A stretch of DNA of 64,000 nucleotides from Nocardioides sp. Root140 (GTDB taxonomy: Bacteria > Actinomycetota > Actinomycetes > Propionibacteriales > Nocardioidaceae), in contig NZ_LMFI01000016.1 of the NCBI RefSeq assembly GCF_001426745.1, positions 89,629-153,628 of the forward strand, in the 5' to 3' direction. The position numbers and the translations under genes are program-made. The notes beneath the pieces are model-generated. The model searched no databases. It was not told the DNA's origin and was given only the letters and a program-made list of their open reading frames with translations. Below, one piece after another: positions 48,645-57,444 of this stretch (its first letter is position 1; every line of letters begins with the position of its first letter).

Positions 48645-49606
48645 GGTGTGTGATCCTTCCGCAAGGCCTCGCGCAGCGCATCCACGTCGGCACGCCGGTT
48701 GGCCCAGTGCGCCACGCGAGCGGGCGGCGCGGCCAGCCGGACGAGCGCCTCGTCGAGCACCGTCGGCCGGCCCACCGGGAGCTTGCCGCCCACGGGGCGC
48801 AGCGGCTCGGCCACCACGTCGTCGGTGAAGAGCTGCACGGTGGCCAGGCCGCACGCGTGCGGGAGCTCCGGGAGCGCGGCGGCCAGGGCCAGTCCGGCGG
48901 CGATGCCGACCGACGACTCCAGGGCGCTGGAGACGACCACCGGCAGCCCGATGTCCTCCGCAATGCGCAGGCAGGCGCGCACGCCGCCGAGGGGCTGCAC
49001 CTTGAGCACGGCGATGTCGGCGGCCTCGAGGTCGCGCACCCGGTAGGGGTCGGCGGCCCGGCGGATCGACTCGTCGGCGGCGATCGGCACCTCGACCACC
49101 CGGCGTACGGCGGCGAGGTCCTCCACGTCGGCACAGGGCTGCTCGACGTACTCCAGCCCACCGGCTGCCCGGTCCAGCGCGCGGATCGCGGCCACTGCCT
49201 CCTCGACGTCCCAGCCGCCGTTGGCGTCGACCCGGATCTGCCCGGTGGGTCCGATCGCGTCGCGCACCGCCTCGACGCGGGCCAGGTCGTCGCCCAGGCT
49301 CTGGCCGCGCTCGGCGACCTTGACCTTGGCGGTCGCACAGCCCCCGGCGACCACGATCTCGTGTGCACGCTGGGGATTCGTCGCCGGCACGGTCACGTTG
49401 ACCGGCACCTCGGCGCGGACGGCGGCTGGCCAGTCACCGGCCGCGGCCTCCTCGGCGCAGCGCAGCCACGGCTCGGCCTCGGCCGCGTCGTACTCCAGGA
49501 ACGGGCTCCACTCACCCCAGCCACCCTCGCCGCGGATCAGCACGCCCTCGCGCACCGTGATGCCGCGGAAGCGGGTGTGCAGCGGGATCGAGTAGACGTG
49601 GTTCAT
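48641..49606 (-). CDS. menC: MenC, o-succinylbenzoate synthase
   Basis: A 321-residue enolase-superfamily enzyme. Catalytic residues are visible: KVKVA (acid/base Lys), RVDANGGW, YVEQP, IAADES and VLKVQP. It dehydrates SHCHC to o-succinylbenzoate. The start overlaps the menE stop by 4 bp. Its length is normal for the actinobacterial form. Confidence 0.94.
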   Translation of the reverse strand: MNHVYSIPLHTRFRGITVREGVLIRGEGGWGEWSPFLEYDAAEAEPWLRCAEEAAAGDWPAAVRAEVPVNVTVPATNPQRAHEIVVAGGCATAKVKVAERGQSLGDDLARVEAVRDAIGPTGQIRVDANGGWDVEEAVAAIRALDRAAGGLEYVEQPCADVEDLAAVRRVVEVPIAADESIRRAADPYRVRDLEAADIAVLKVQPLGGVRACLRIAEDIGLPVVVSSALESSVGIAAGLALAAALPELPHACGLATVQLFTDDVVAEPLRPVGGKLPVGRPTVLDEALVRLAAPPARVAHWANRRADVDALREALRKDHTP

Positions 49607-50619
49607 GCGGGTCCTTCCGCGAGGCGGCGCAGGGTGAGTCGGTCGACCTTGCCGTTGGGCAGGTGCGGGAGGGCGTCCAGGCGCACGAGCCCGCGCGGCG
49701 CCCAGGCCCGGGGGTGTTCGGCCGAGACCCAGTCGCGTGCCTCGTCCAACGTCAGGTCGCCCACCACGAAGGCGACCAGTCGCTGGCCCCACTCGTCGTC
49801 GGGTACGCCGAGCACCTCGACCGTCTGGACGGAGGGGTGGGCGCGGAGCCGCTTCGCGACGGCCGGTGCGGGCACGTTGATGCCACCGGTGATCACCACG
49901 TCGTCGACGCGACCGAGCACCCGGAGGCGGCCGTCGACGATGCGGCCCAGGTCGGAGGTGACGAACCAGCCGTCCACCAGGGCGCGGGCGGTGAGCTCCG
50001 GGTCGCCGTCGTAGCCGTCGAAGAGCACGGGCCCACGGATCCGGATCGGTTGCCCCTCCGGCACGTCGAGCTCCACGCCGTCGAGCGGCAGGCCGTCGTA
50101 CACGCAGCCACCGGACGTCTCGCTCGAGCCGTAGGTCACGACCACCCGGACGCCCTGCTCCTCGGCGCGGGCGCGCAGCGCCGGGTCGACCGGACCGCCG
50201 CCGAGGAGCACCGCGTCGAACCCGGCCAGCACCGCGGCGTCCGTCTCGAGCAGGCGGTGCAGCTGCGTCGGCACCAACGAGACGTAGCGGCACCCGGTCG
50301 CGGCGGCCGCGAACGACCCGTGGTCCTCGAGCACGACCGGCTCGGCTCCGTGCAGCAGGGCGCGTACGACGACCTGCACTCCCGCGACGTACGACGCCGG
50401 CACGGTCAGCAGCCACGTGCCACTGCCCCCGAGGCGCTCATGGGCGGCGTGCGCGGACGCGAGCACGGCCCGGCGGGAGAGCACCACCCGCTTCGGTCGA
50501 CCGGTGGACCCGGAGGTCTCCACCATCAGCGGCTCGGGCTCGGCCTCCGCGTCGAGCCACGCACGCACCGCGCCGAAGACCTCGGGGGCGGTGCCGTGCA
50601 CGGGTCGGAGAACGCTCAC
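49603..50619 (-). CDS. menE: MenE, o-succinylbenzoate-CoA ligase
   Basis: A 338-residue adenylate-forming enzyme, short for the superfamily because it starts just before the AMP loop (VETSGSTGRPKRVVLSR). Further motifs are VVTYGSSETSGGCVYDG, FVTSDLGRIVDGRLRVLGRVDDVVITGG, and LPNGKVDRLTLR near the end with the catalytic lysine. It activates o-succinylbenzoate to its CoA ester. The GTG at 50619 has no clear ribosome site, so the start is tentative and may be leaderless. Confidence 0.93.
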   Translation of the reverse strand: MSVLRPVHGTAPEVFGAVRAWLDAEAEPEPLMVETSGSTGRPKRVVLSRRAVLASAHAAHERLGGSGTWLLTVPASYVAGVQVVVRALLHGAEPVVLEDHGSFAAAATGCRYVSLVPTQLHRLLETDAAVLAGFDAVLLGGGPVDPALRARAEEQGVRVVVTYGSSETSGGCVYDGLPLDGVELDVPEGQPIRIRGPVLFDGYDGDPELTARALVDGWFVTSDLGRIVDGRLRVLGRVDDVVITGGINVPAPAVAKRLRAHPSVQTVEVLGVPDDEWGQRLVAFVVGDLTLDEARDWVSAEHPRAWAPRGLVRLDALPHLPNGKVDRLTLRRLAEGPA

Positions 50620-50709
50620 CCGACGAACGCTAGCGGCATGCCCGCGAGGCCCGGCGAGGCCACCAAGAAATGAGAGGCGTGCCCGCGGCCTCGCTGGAAC
50701 AATCGGTCC

Positions 50710-51168
50710 GTGGAACTCACCTGGCTCGGATCACACCACGACGACCTCACCGCCCGACAGATGCACGACCTGCTCAGGCTGCGGCACCGCGTGTTCGTGA
50801 TCGAGCAGGACTGCCCCGACTACGAGGACATCGACGGACTCGACGTCGTCGAGGGCACGCACCACGTGCTGGGCTCCGACGGTGACCGGCTGCTCGCCTA
50901 CGCGCGCGTGGTGGCACCCGGCGCGCAGAGCCCGCAGGCCCGCATCGGTCGGGTCGTGGTGTCCGGCGAGGCCCGCGGCACCGGCGTCGGGCACGCCCTG
51001 ATGCGCGAGACGCTGGCGCTCTGCGAGCGGGTCTGGCCGGGTCAGGAGCTGATGCTCGCCGCGCAGGCGCACCTGGCCGACTACTACGGCCGTTACGGCT
51101 TCGCCCCCGTCGGCGAGGTGTACGTCGAGGACGGCATCGACCACCTCAACATGGTCAGGCCCTCATGA
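50710..51168 (+). CDS. GNAT-family acetyltransferase, ElaA type
   Basis: A 152-residue acetyltransferase matching ElaA. LLRLRHRVFVIEQDCPDYEDIDGLD is the family hallmark. RIGRVVVSGEARGTGVGHALMRETL holds the acetyl-CoA loop, and DYYGRYGFAPVGEVYVEDGIDH follows. Substrate is unknown. It starts at a GTG. The MFS gene starts 4 bp before its stop, so the two are coupled. Confidence 0.92.
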   Translation: MELTWLGSHHDDLTARQMHDLLRLRHRVFVIEQDCPDYEDIDGLDVVEGTHHVLGSDGDRLLAYARVVAPGAQSPQARIGRVVVSGEARGTGVGHALMRETLALCERVWPGQELMLAAQAHLADYYGRYGFAPVGEVYVEDGIDHLNMVRPS

Positions 51169-52454
51169 ACGCGCTGCTGGTGCGCCTGCTGCCCGACTCC
51201 GCGCTGGCCCGACGACTGTCCTACCAGTCGGTGCTGTTCGCGATCGGCGAGGGCGTCTTCATCACCGGCAACGCCGTGTTCTTCACCCAGATCGTCGGGC
51301 TGACCGCCGCCCAGGTCGGTCTCGGACTGTCCATCGCGGGGCTGGTCACCTTCGTCCTCTCGGTGCCGGCCGGCAAGCTGGCCGACCGGGTGGGGCCGAA
51401 GCGCATCTGGTCGATCGGTGCGGTCGCGGGCGCCCTGCTCTACCTCACCTACCCGTGGATCCACGGGTTCATCGGCTTCGTGGCCATCGTGTGCGGACTC
51501 GCGCTCGTCGAGGCCGCGGGCGGTGCCGGCCGCGGCGCCTACACGATCGACGTCTTCCCGCGCGAGGAACGCGTGCGGTCGCTGGCGTTCATGCGCAGCG
51601 CCCTCAACATCGGCTTCACCCTCGGCGCCCTGATCGGCGGGCTCGCGCTCGCCATGCACGACGACGACGTGATCCGGGCGGTCCCGCTGTTCACCGCCGC
51701 GATCCTGTTCGTCAACGCCTGGCTGATCACCCGCCTGCCCGACGCGGCCCACGACCACCCGGCACCACCGGCGCCACCGGCCGAGGTGGTGTCCGCCGGC
51801 GCCGACGAGATCACCCCGGCCGTCGAGAGGCCGGCGTCGACCAGCGCGCTGCGCAACCGGGGCTTCGTGCTGCTCGGCCTGATGAACGGGGTGCTGGGCA
51901 CCAACCAGGTGCTCCTCAACGTGGTGATCCCATTGTGGCTGGTCACCGAGACCGACGCGCCGCGCACCTTGCTGGCCTGGCTGTTCGGCACCAACACCGT
52001 CCTGGCTGTCCTGCTCCAGGTGCGCGCCGCCCGCGGCTCGGAGACCGTCGACGGCGCCCTGCGGGCCACTCGCCTGTGCGCCATCTCGTTCGTGTTCTCG
52101 TGCGTGCTGATCATGGTCACCGCCGACACCCTCAGCTGGGTGACGATCCTGCTGATCTGGCTGGGCCACGTGACGATCACCGGCGCCGAGCTGTTCCAGT
52201 CGGCCGCGGCGTGGGGCTTCATGGCCGAGCTCTCCGACCCCGATCGCCGTGGCGAGTACCAAGGCGCCTGGCGGCTGGGCAACCAGTTCACCTGGATCAT
52301 CGGACCCGCGGCGTACACCTGGCTGGCGATGCACTGGGGCATGTCGGGGTGGATGCTGATCGCCGGCCTGGCCGTCGCCGCCTCGGCGATCGCGCACCCG
52401 GCCGCCCGGTCCGCCGAGCGCCACCTCCAGCGCGAGGTCGTGGCCGTGCGATGA
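51165..52454 (+). CDS. MFS transporter (first of a tandem pair)
   Basis: A 429-residue 12-helix transporter. The loop GKLADRVGPKRIWSIG between helices 2 and 3 carries the MFS signature. Other landmarks are FAIGEGVFITGNAVFFTQIVGLTAAQVGLGLSIAG and GTNQVLLNVVIPLWLVTETDAPRTLLAWLFGTNT, with a longer central loop (about 180-220). It overlaps both neighbours by 4 bp. The sequence is clearly paralogous to the next gene. Substrate is unknown; an exporter or drug:proton antiporter is most likely. Confidence 0.9.
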   Translation: MNALLVRLLPDSALARRLSYQSVLFAIGEGVFITGNAVFFTQIVGLTAAQVGLGLSIAGLVTFVLSVPAGKLADRVGPKRIWSIGAVAGALLYLTYPWIHGFIGFVAIVCGLALVEAAGGAGRGAYTIDVFPREERVRSLAFMRSALNIGFTLGALIGGLALAMHDDDVIRAVPLFTAAILFVNAWLITRLPDAAHDHPAPPAPPAEVVSAGADEITPAVERPASTSALRNRGFVLLGLMNGVLGTNQVLLNVVIPLWLVTETDAPRTLLAWLFGTNTVLAVLLQVRAARGSETVDGALRATRLCAISFVFSCVLIMVTADTLSWVTILLIWLGHVTITGAELFQSAAAWGFMAELSDPDRRGEYQGAWRLGNQFTWIIGPAAYTWLAMHWGMSGWMLIAGLAVAASAIAHPAARSAERHLQREVVAVR

Positions 52455-53695
52455 GCCTGGTGCAGCAGTTCGCGCCGCCGACCCCGCTGGCCGGTCGGCT
52501 GTCGGTGCAGTCGTTGCTCTTCGCCATCGGCGAGGGCACGTTCATGACCGGCTCGGCGGTCTTCTTCACCCAGGTCGTCGGCCTCACCGCCGCCCAGGTC
52601 GGCCTCGGCCTGACCATCGCGGGGGTCGCCGCCTTCCTGGTCGCCGTCCCCATGGGCAAGGTGGTCGACCGGTTCGGACCGCGTCGCATGTGGGCGGTCA
52701 GCGCCGCGGGCCAGGCCGCGATGTTCGCGGTGTGGCCGTTCATCGGCAGCTTCGAGGGCTACGTGTCGATGGCCGTCGGCATGGAGGTGATCGGCGCGCT
52801 CGGCGGGGCGGCGTACGGCGCCTACACGCTCGACGTGCTGCCCCACGACGAGCTGGTGAAGTCTCGGGCCTACATGTACTCCGCGCTGAACCTGGGCTTC
52901 ACCGTCGGGTCGATGCTCGGCGGCATCGCGCTGGCCTTCCACTCCAACGACGTGATCCGCCTGGTGCCGTGGTTCACCACGATCGTGTTCGCGATCAACG
53001 CCGTCTGCATCATCAAGCTGCCGCGCGCCCCGCACGACCTGCGCACGAAGGAGGAGCGCGCGGTCAAGATTCCCGGCCCGAGCGCACTGCGCAACGTGGG
53101 CTGGCTGCTGGTCACGTTCTTCGTGGGCGTGCTGTGGACCAACCAGGTGCTGCTCAACCTGGTCATCCCCCTGTGGCTGGTCGAGGAGACCGACGCCCCG
53201 CGCGTGCTGCTGGCCTTCCTCTTCGGCACCAACACGGTGATGTGCATCTTCCTGCCGATGCTCGCCGCGCGTGGGGTCAAGGACATCCCCACCGCCCTGC
53301 GGGCGACCCGGTTCTCGACCTCGTTCTTCGTGCTCTCCTGCCTGATCACGCTCTTCACCCACGACACGATCGGCTGGCTGACCATCGCGCTGGTCTGGCT
53401 CGGCCACGTCACCGTGACCGGCGCCGAGCTCTATCTCTCGGCGGCCAGCTGGTCGTTCGAGGCCGAGCTCATGGACCCGAGGCGCCGCGGCGAGTACCAA
53501 GGCGCGGCCGAGCTCACCGGCACCCTCGGGCGGGTCTGGGCTCCCGCCGTCTACACGTTCCTGGCCATGGAGTGGGGTGCCACCGGCTGGTTGCTCATCG
53601 CCGGCATCGTGGTGGTCGCGACGATCGGGCTGGTGCCGGCCAGCGCCGCGGCCCAGCGACACCTGGAACGCCACGGCGAAGCCGTCCCTGCTTGA
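52451..53695 (+). CDS. MFS transporter (second of a tandem pair)
   Basis: A 414-residue transporter starting at ATGAGCCTGG, overlapping the previous stop by 4 bp. The signature loop is GKVVDRFGPRRMW. It aligns with the first transporter throughout, for example FAIGEGTFMTGSAVFFTQVVGL and the region TNQVLLNLVIPLWLVEETDAP. The pair looks like an ancient tandem duplication. Coupled expression leaves open a functional pair. It is followed by menA after 10 bp. Confidence 0.9.
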   Translation: MSLVQQFAPPTPLAGRLSVQSLLFAIGEGTFMTGSAVFFTQVVGLTAAQVGLGLTIAGVAAFLVAVPMGKVVDRFGPRRMWAVSAAGQAAMFAVWPFIGSFEGYVSMAVGMEVIGALGGAAYGAYTLDVLPHDELVKSRAYMYSALNLGFTVGSMLGGIALAFHSNDVIRLVPWFTTIVFAINAVCIIKLPRAPHDLRTKEERAVKIPGPSALRNVGWLLVTFFVGVLWTNQVLLNLVIPLWLVEETDAPRVLLAFLFGTNTVMCIFLPMLAARGVKDIPTALRATRFSTSFFVLSCLITLFTHDTIGWLTIALVWLGHVTVTGAELYLSAASWSFEAELMDPRRRGEYQGAAELTGTLGRVWAPAVYTFLAMEWGATGWLLIAGIVVVATIGLVPASAAAQRHLERHGEAVPA

Positions 53696-53705
53696 ATCAC
53701 TCCTC

Positions 53706-54581
53706 GTGACGACTCCTGCGCAGTGGATTGCCGGCTCCCGCCCCCGCACGCTCCCGGCTGCCGTCGCCCCCGTGCTCGCCGGCACGGGCGTCGCGGCGTA
53801 CGCCGACGAGCCGGTCTGGTGGAAGGCCGCGCTCGCCCTGCTCGTGTCGCTGGCCCTGCAGGTGGGCGTCAACTACGCCAACGACTACTCCGACGGCATC
53901 CGCGGCACCGACGAGGACCGGGTCGGTCCGATGCGCATGGTCGGCTCGGGTGCCGCGACCCCGCGGGCGGTGAAGCTCGCCGCGTTCTCGGCGTTCGGCG
54001 TGGCCGCCGTGGCCGGACTGGTCCTGGCGATCACGACGGCCTGGTGGCTGGTGCTCCTCGGCGCGGTCTGCATCGTCGCGGCCTGGTTCTACACCGGGGG
54101 CAGGCACCCCTACGGCTACCTCGGCCTGGGCGAGGTGATGGTCTTCGTCTTCTTCGGGCTGGTCGCGGTGATCGGGACGACGTACGTCCAGACCGGGACG
54201 TTCGAGCTGGCCGCCCTCTACGCAGGTACGGCGATCGGAGCGCTGTCGTGCTCGATCCTGGTCGCCAACAACCTGCGCGACATCCCGACCGACCGCGAGG
54301 TCGGCAAGCGCACCCTGGCCGTGGTGCTCGGCGACGCCCGCACCCGCGGCTTCTTCGCGCTGCTGGTGATCGCCGCCGCGGTGGCCTTGGTGGGCGTCGC
54401 ACTGTCGACGACGTGGTGGGCCTTCCTGGGCCTGGCGTACGTCGCTCCCTCGGCGCGGGCGCTCGGCATCGTGCTGGGGCAGAAGGCGCAAGGCCCGTCA
54501 CTGGTCCCCGTGCTCCAGCTGGCCGGCGTCTCCGAGCTGCTGCTGGGGGCCGGTCTGTTCGTCGGACTGCTTCTGGGATGA
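53706..54581 (+). CDS. menA: MenA, 1,4-dihydroxy-2-naphthoate polyprenyltransferase
   Basis: A 291-residue UbiA-type prenyltransferase with about eight helices. The first Asp-rich motif is NYANDYSDGIRGTDEDR (about 58-74), which binds the prenyl diphosphate with Mg2+. The second is in NNLRDIPTDREVGKRTLAVVLG. It attaches the polyprenyl tail to DHNA in the membrane. The GTG at 53706 was chosen because the upstream frame has no similarity. It belongs with menD, menC and menE across the MFS pair. Confidence 0.94.
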   Translation: MTTPAQWIAGSRPRTLPAAVAPVLAGTGVAAYADEPVWWKAALALLVSLALQVGVNYANDYSDGIRGTDEDRVGPMRMVGSGAATPRAVKLAAFSAFGVAAVAGLVLAITTAWWLVLLGAVCIVAAWFYTGGRHPYGYLGLGEVMVFVFFGLVAVIGTTYVQTGTFELAALYAGTAIGALSCSILVANNLRDIPTDREVGKRTLAVVLGDARTRGFFALLVIAAAVALVGVALSTTWWAFLGLAYVAPSARALGIVLGQKAQGPSLVPVLQLAGVSELLLGAGLFVGLLLG

Positions 54582-54619
54582 TGCCCGCCTGAGGCACGCA
54601 CACCGGAGGAGCAGGGTTC

Positions 54620-55462
54620 ATGGGGCTGGCGTTCTACCGAAATGACGGCGCGTCACTCATGCCGCTGGGGCTCTCCCGCAGCCTGTGGAGCAAGGAGCAG
54701 ATGCACGGCGTCGCGATCAGCGCCGGTCTGTCCCGGGCTGCCGAGGGTGCGTTGCGCGACCTCGACCGCGACGACCTGCAACCGGCGCGCTACACCGTCG
54801 ACCTGTTCCGCCCGGCGATGATGACCGCCAGCACCTTCACCACCGAGGTGGTGCGCGAGGGACCGCGCATCTGCCTGGTCGACGTGGCCATGGTGCAGGA
54901 CGGCGAGCGGGTCGCGCGGGCCAGTGCCCTGTTCCTCAAGAAGGGCGAGACCCCGGCCGGTGAGGTCTGGTCTCCCGACGAGCGCCCGGTGCCGCCGCCG
55001 CTCGACCTCGCCCCCGAGGGCACCGAGCCGCACATCCCGTTCTTCCACAGCAGCGCCGGCTGGTCGCAGGACTTCCGCGCCCACCAGAACTCCTCACGCA
55101 AGGCGACCTGGCAGACCGGCGTACCTCCCGTCGACGGCGAGGAGGCGACCCCGTTCACGGCGGTGGCCGCGATCGCCGACGCGACCACGATGGTGACCAA
55201 CTGGGGCAGCAAGGGCGTGGAGTTCATCAACACCGACATCACGGTCACGCTCTCGCGGCTGCCCGACGGCATCCAGCTCGGGCTCTCCGGGCTCGACCGC
55301 GTCGTCCACGACGGGATCAGCGTCGGCACCGCCACGATCTTCGACCGTCGCGGCCCGATCGGCACCACGGTGATGACCGCGATCGCCAACGCCAAGCGCA
55401 CCGTCGACTTCGACGCGATCGACTATCGCGAGGACGGCTCCCGCAGCTCCCCCGGCGTCTGA
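54620..55462 (+). CDS. Acyl-CoA thioesterase-domain protein (TesB-like)
   Basis: A 280-residue protein with a double hot-dog fold pattern. An N-terminal SLWSKEQMHGVAISAGLSRAAEGAL, central RYTVDLFRPAMMTASTFTTEVVREGPRICLVDVAMVQDGE, and C-terminal FINTDITVTLSRLPDGIQLGLSGLDRVVHDGISVGTATIFDRRGPIG fit actinobacterial acyl-CoA thioesterases. It could hydrolyse a CoA ester in menaquinone synthesis (DHNA-CoA) because of its place after menA, but general acyl-CoA is equally likely. Confidence 0.8.
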   Translation: MGLAFYRNDGASLMPLGLSRSLWSKEQMHGVAISAGLSRAAEGALRDLDRDDLQPARYTVDLFRPAMMTASTFTTEVVREGPRICLVDVAMVQDGERVARASALFLKKGETPAGEVWSPDERPVPPPLDLAPEGTEPHIPFFHSSAGWSQDFRAHQNSSRKATWQTGVPPVDGEEATPFTAVAAIADATTMVTNWGSKGVEFINTDITVTLSRLPDGIQLGLSGLDRVVHDGISVGTATIFDRRGPIGTTVMTAIANAKRTVDFDAIDYREDGSRSSPGV

Positions 55463-55485
55463 CCCACGACCCCGCAACCCTCGTG

Positions 55486-55551
55486 TCGCGAACCGTGCAT
55501 TCTTGATGCGCGAACCGTGGATTCTTGAGCTTCGAGCCGTGGGTTCCTGGT
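55486..55551. repeat. 22-bp tandem repeat, three units (array B)
   Basis: Three units at 55486, 55508 and 55530, each like GCGCGAACCGTGGATTCTTG, in the opposite orientation to the array at 26129. The array fills the gap after the thioesterase. The third unit is the most diverged. Confidence 0.8.
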
Positions 55552-55615
55552 GCTCACACCGCAACGACTGCCGGTTCGAGACGCAACATTTGCAGGGTCG
55601 TGGGAAAGTGGGCGC

Positions 55616-55741
55616 ATGACGTTCTTCCTGATCCTGCTCGCCGTGATCGCCGCCGGCTTCGTGGTCTACAAGATGCGCGCACCGATCCTGGCCAAGATCC
55701 TCGGCCAGCCCCGGTCGCGCATCGAGCGACGCCTCAAGTAG
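55616..55741 (+). CDS. Small membrane protein (41 aa)
   Basis: A 41-residue protein with one N-terminal membrane helix (FFLILLAVIAAGFVVYKM) and a basic tail (RSRIERRLK). The ribosome site is weak (GGGAAAG). It ends 7 bp before the convergent PLP gene. No family was recognised. It resembles other short membrane proteins of actinobacteria. Confidence is limited by size. Confidence 0.5.
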   Translation: MTFFLILLAVIAAGFVVYKMRAPILAKILGQPRSRIERRLK

Positions 55742-55748
55742 GTCGCGC

Positions 55749-56867
55749 TCAGGCCGGCGGTTGCCAGGCGCCGGTGCGCCCGAACTCCTCCAGCGTGCGC
55801 TCGTACGGCGCGATGTCGATGCCCTGCGCCTCGAGCCAGGCGTCGGAGTAGTAGGTGTCGGTGTAGCGCTCGCCGCCGTCGCACAGCAGCGTCACCACCG
55901 AGCCCTGTTCACCACGTGAGCGCATGCCCGCGATCTGGTGCAGGGCGCCCCACAGCGACGTACCAGTCGAGCCGCCGACGAACCGGCCGGTGACCTCGGA
56001 GCACCAGCGCGCCGCGGCGATCGAGGCGGCGTCGGGGACGGTCATCATCGCGTCGACCACGCCGGGCAGGAACGACGGCTCCACCCGCGGCCGGCCGATG
56101 CCCTCGATGCGCGACGCGGTGCCCGTGGCGTCGGGGTCGGTCCAGCCCTCGAAGAACGCGGAGTTCTCCGGGTCGACCACGCAGACCTGTGTCTGGAGCC
56201 GGCGGTAGCGGACGTAGCGGCCGATCGTCGCCGACGTGCCTCCGGTGCCCGCACCCACGACCACCCAGGTCGGCACCGCGTGCCGTTCGCGGGCCATCTG
56301 CTCGAAGATCGACTCGGCGATGTTGTTGTTGCCCCGCCAGTCGGTGGCGCGTTCGGCGTAGGTGAACTGGTCCATGTAGTGCCCGCCGGTCTCCTCCGCA
56401 AGGCGACGCGACTCGGCGTAGATCGTGGACGGGTCGTCGACGAGGTGGCAGGTGCCGCCGTGGAACTCGATCAGCGAGATCTTCTCCGGCGACGTCGAGC
56501 GCGGCATCACCGCCACGAACGGGAGGCCCAGCAGCCGGGCGAAGTAGGCCTCCGAGACCGCCGTCGACCCCGAGGAGGCCTCGATGATCGTCGTACCCTC
56601 ACCGATCCAGCCGTTGCAGAGCCCGTAGAGGAACAGCGACCGCGCCAGCCGGTGCTTCAGCGAGCCCGTCGGGTGGACGGACTCGTCCTTGAGATAGAGG
56701 TCGATGCCCCAGTCGTCGGGCAGCGGGAAGACGTGCAGGTGGGTGTCTGCCGACCGGTTCGCGTCGGCCTCGACCTTGCGGATCGCCTCGTTGAGCCAGG
56801 CCCGCTCCCCACCGTCGGAGCGGGTGCCGACCGAGCAGCAGCCTTCCCGCCGCCGGTCGATGCTCAC
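55749..56867 (-). CDS. Cysteine synthase-family PLP enzyme, Cds1 (cysteine desulfhydrase) type
   Basis: A 372-residue fold-type II PLP enzyme. The PLP lysine is in HPTGSLKHRLARSLF (about 67), the substrate loop is EASSGSTAVSEAYFARLLG, and the phosphate loop GAGTGGTSATIGR. It matches the mycobacterial Cds1 family, which releases H2S from cysteine, more than CysK. The N-terminus MSIDRRREGCCSVGTRSDG and length fit. The start overlaps the DUF4229 stop by 4 bp. Product may serve sulfur balance. Confidence 0.87.
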   Translation of the reverse strand: MSIDRRREGCCSVGTRSDGGERAWLNEAIRKVEADANRSADTHLHVFPLPDDWGIDLYLKDESVHPTGSLKHRLARSLFLYGLCNGWIGEGTTIIEASSGSTAVSEAYFARLLGLPFVAVMPRSTSPEKISLIEFHGGTCHLVDDPSTIYAESRRLAEETGGHYMDQFTYAERATDWRGNNNIAESIFEQMARERHAVPTWVVVGAGTGGTSATIGRYVRYRRLQTQVCVVDPENSAFFEGWTDPDATGTASRIEGIGRPRVEPSFLPGVVDAMMTVPDAASIAAARWCSEVTGRFVGGSTGTSLWGALHQIAGMRSRGEQGSVVTLLCDGGERYTDTYYSDAWLEAQGIDIAPYERTLEEFGRTGAWQPPA

Positions 56868-57136
56868 GGGGAGTCCTTGTCGTCCTCGCGTGCGCTGATC
56901 TCCTCGAACTTCTGCGTCGCCTTCTCGGCCCGGGTCTGCACGACGCGGGCAAACCGCTCACGCTGCCGGTCGAGCAGGAACAGTGAGGCGAGGCCGGAGA
57001 CCACGAACGCGATCACCACGGCCCAGATCATGGGCACCCCGTTGTCGGAGACGAGCCCCCAGACACCGACGGTGATTCCGAGGGCTCCGAGGAACAGCGC
57101 GATGCGCAACAGGGTGTAGACGATGAACTCCTTCAC
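56864..57136 (-). CDS. DUF4229 membrane protein
   Basis: A 90-residue protein with two membrane helices (VYTLLRIALFLGALGITVGVWGLV and PMIWAVVIAFVVSGLASLFLL) and a charged cytoplasmic tail (RQRERFARVVQTRAEKATQKFEE). It matches DUF4229. It is coupled to the Cds1-like gene by a 4-bp overlap. Function unknown. Confidence 0.85.
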   Translation of the reverse strand: MKEFIVYTLLRIALFLGALGITVGVWGLVSDNGVPMIWAVVIAFVVSGLASLFLLDRQRERFARVVQTRAEKATQKFEEISAREDDKDSP

Positions 57137-57180
57137 CCCTTCAGCCTAGATTGCTCGGGTGCAGGCCGTACTCTTGAGGG

Positions 57181-57402
57181 GTGGGCAAGTTCATCCTCGT
57201 CATCGTGCTCGTCACACTGGCGGTCTATCTGGTCGTCCGGCTCGTCGAGACCCGGGGCGCACTCTTCCGGCGCGGCAACGGCGGGTCCACGGCCAAGCCC
57301 GAACGCCGCCCCTCCGGCCCGCTCGGACCCGACGACGATCCCGAGTTCCTGCGCGACCTCAACCGCCGCCGTCCGCACAAGGACAAGCCGACCGACGGCT
57401 GA
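57181..57402 (+). CDS. Small membrane protein with basic/Pro tail (73 aa)
   Basis: A 73-residue protein. One membrane helix (GKFILVIVLVTLAVYLVVRLVETRG) is followed by a Pro/Arg-rich cytoplasmic tail (RRPSGPLGPDDDPEFLRDLNRRR). It starts at a GTG and is divergent from the DUF4229 gene. No family was recognised, but it resembles short conserved genes next to cytochrome c maturation operons in related genomes. Confidence 0.6.
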   Translation: MGKFILVIVLVTLAVYLVVRLVETRGALFRRGNGGSTAKPERRPSGPLGPDDDPEFLRDLNRRRPHKDKPTDG

Positions 57403-57444
57403 GCAGGGCTGCGCCCAGTTGAGCAGGCCGAGCCCGCCCGCCGC

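Noticed and set aside
55560..55620. tRNA-like GGTTCGAGAC segment
   Set aside because: Only a T-loop-like string, with no acceptor stem, anticodon arm or cloverleaf around it.
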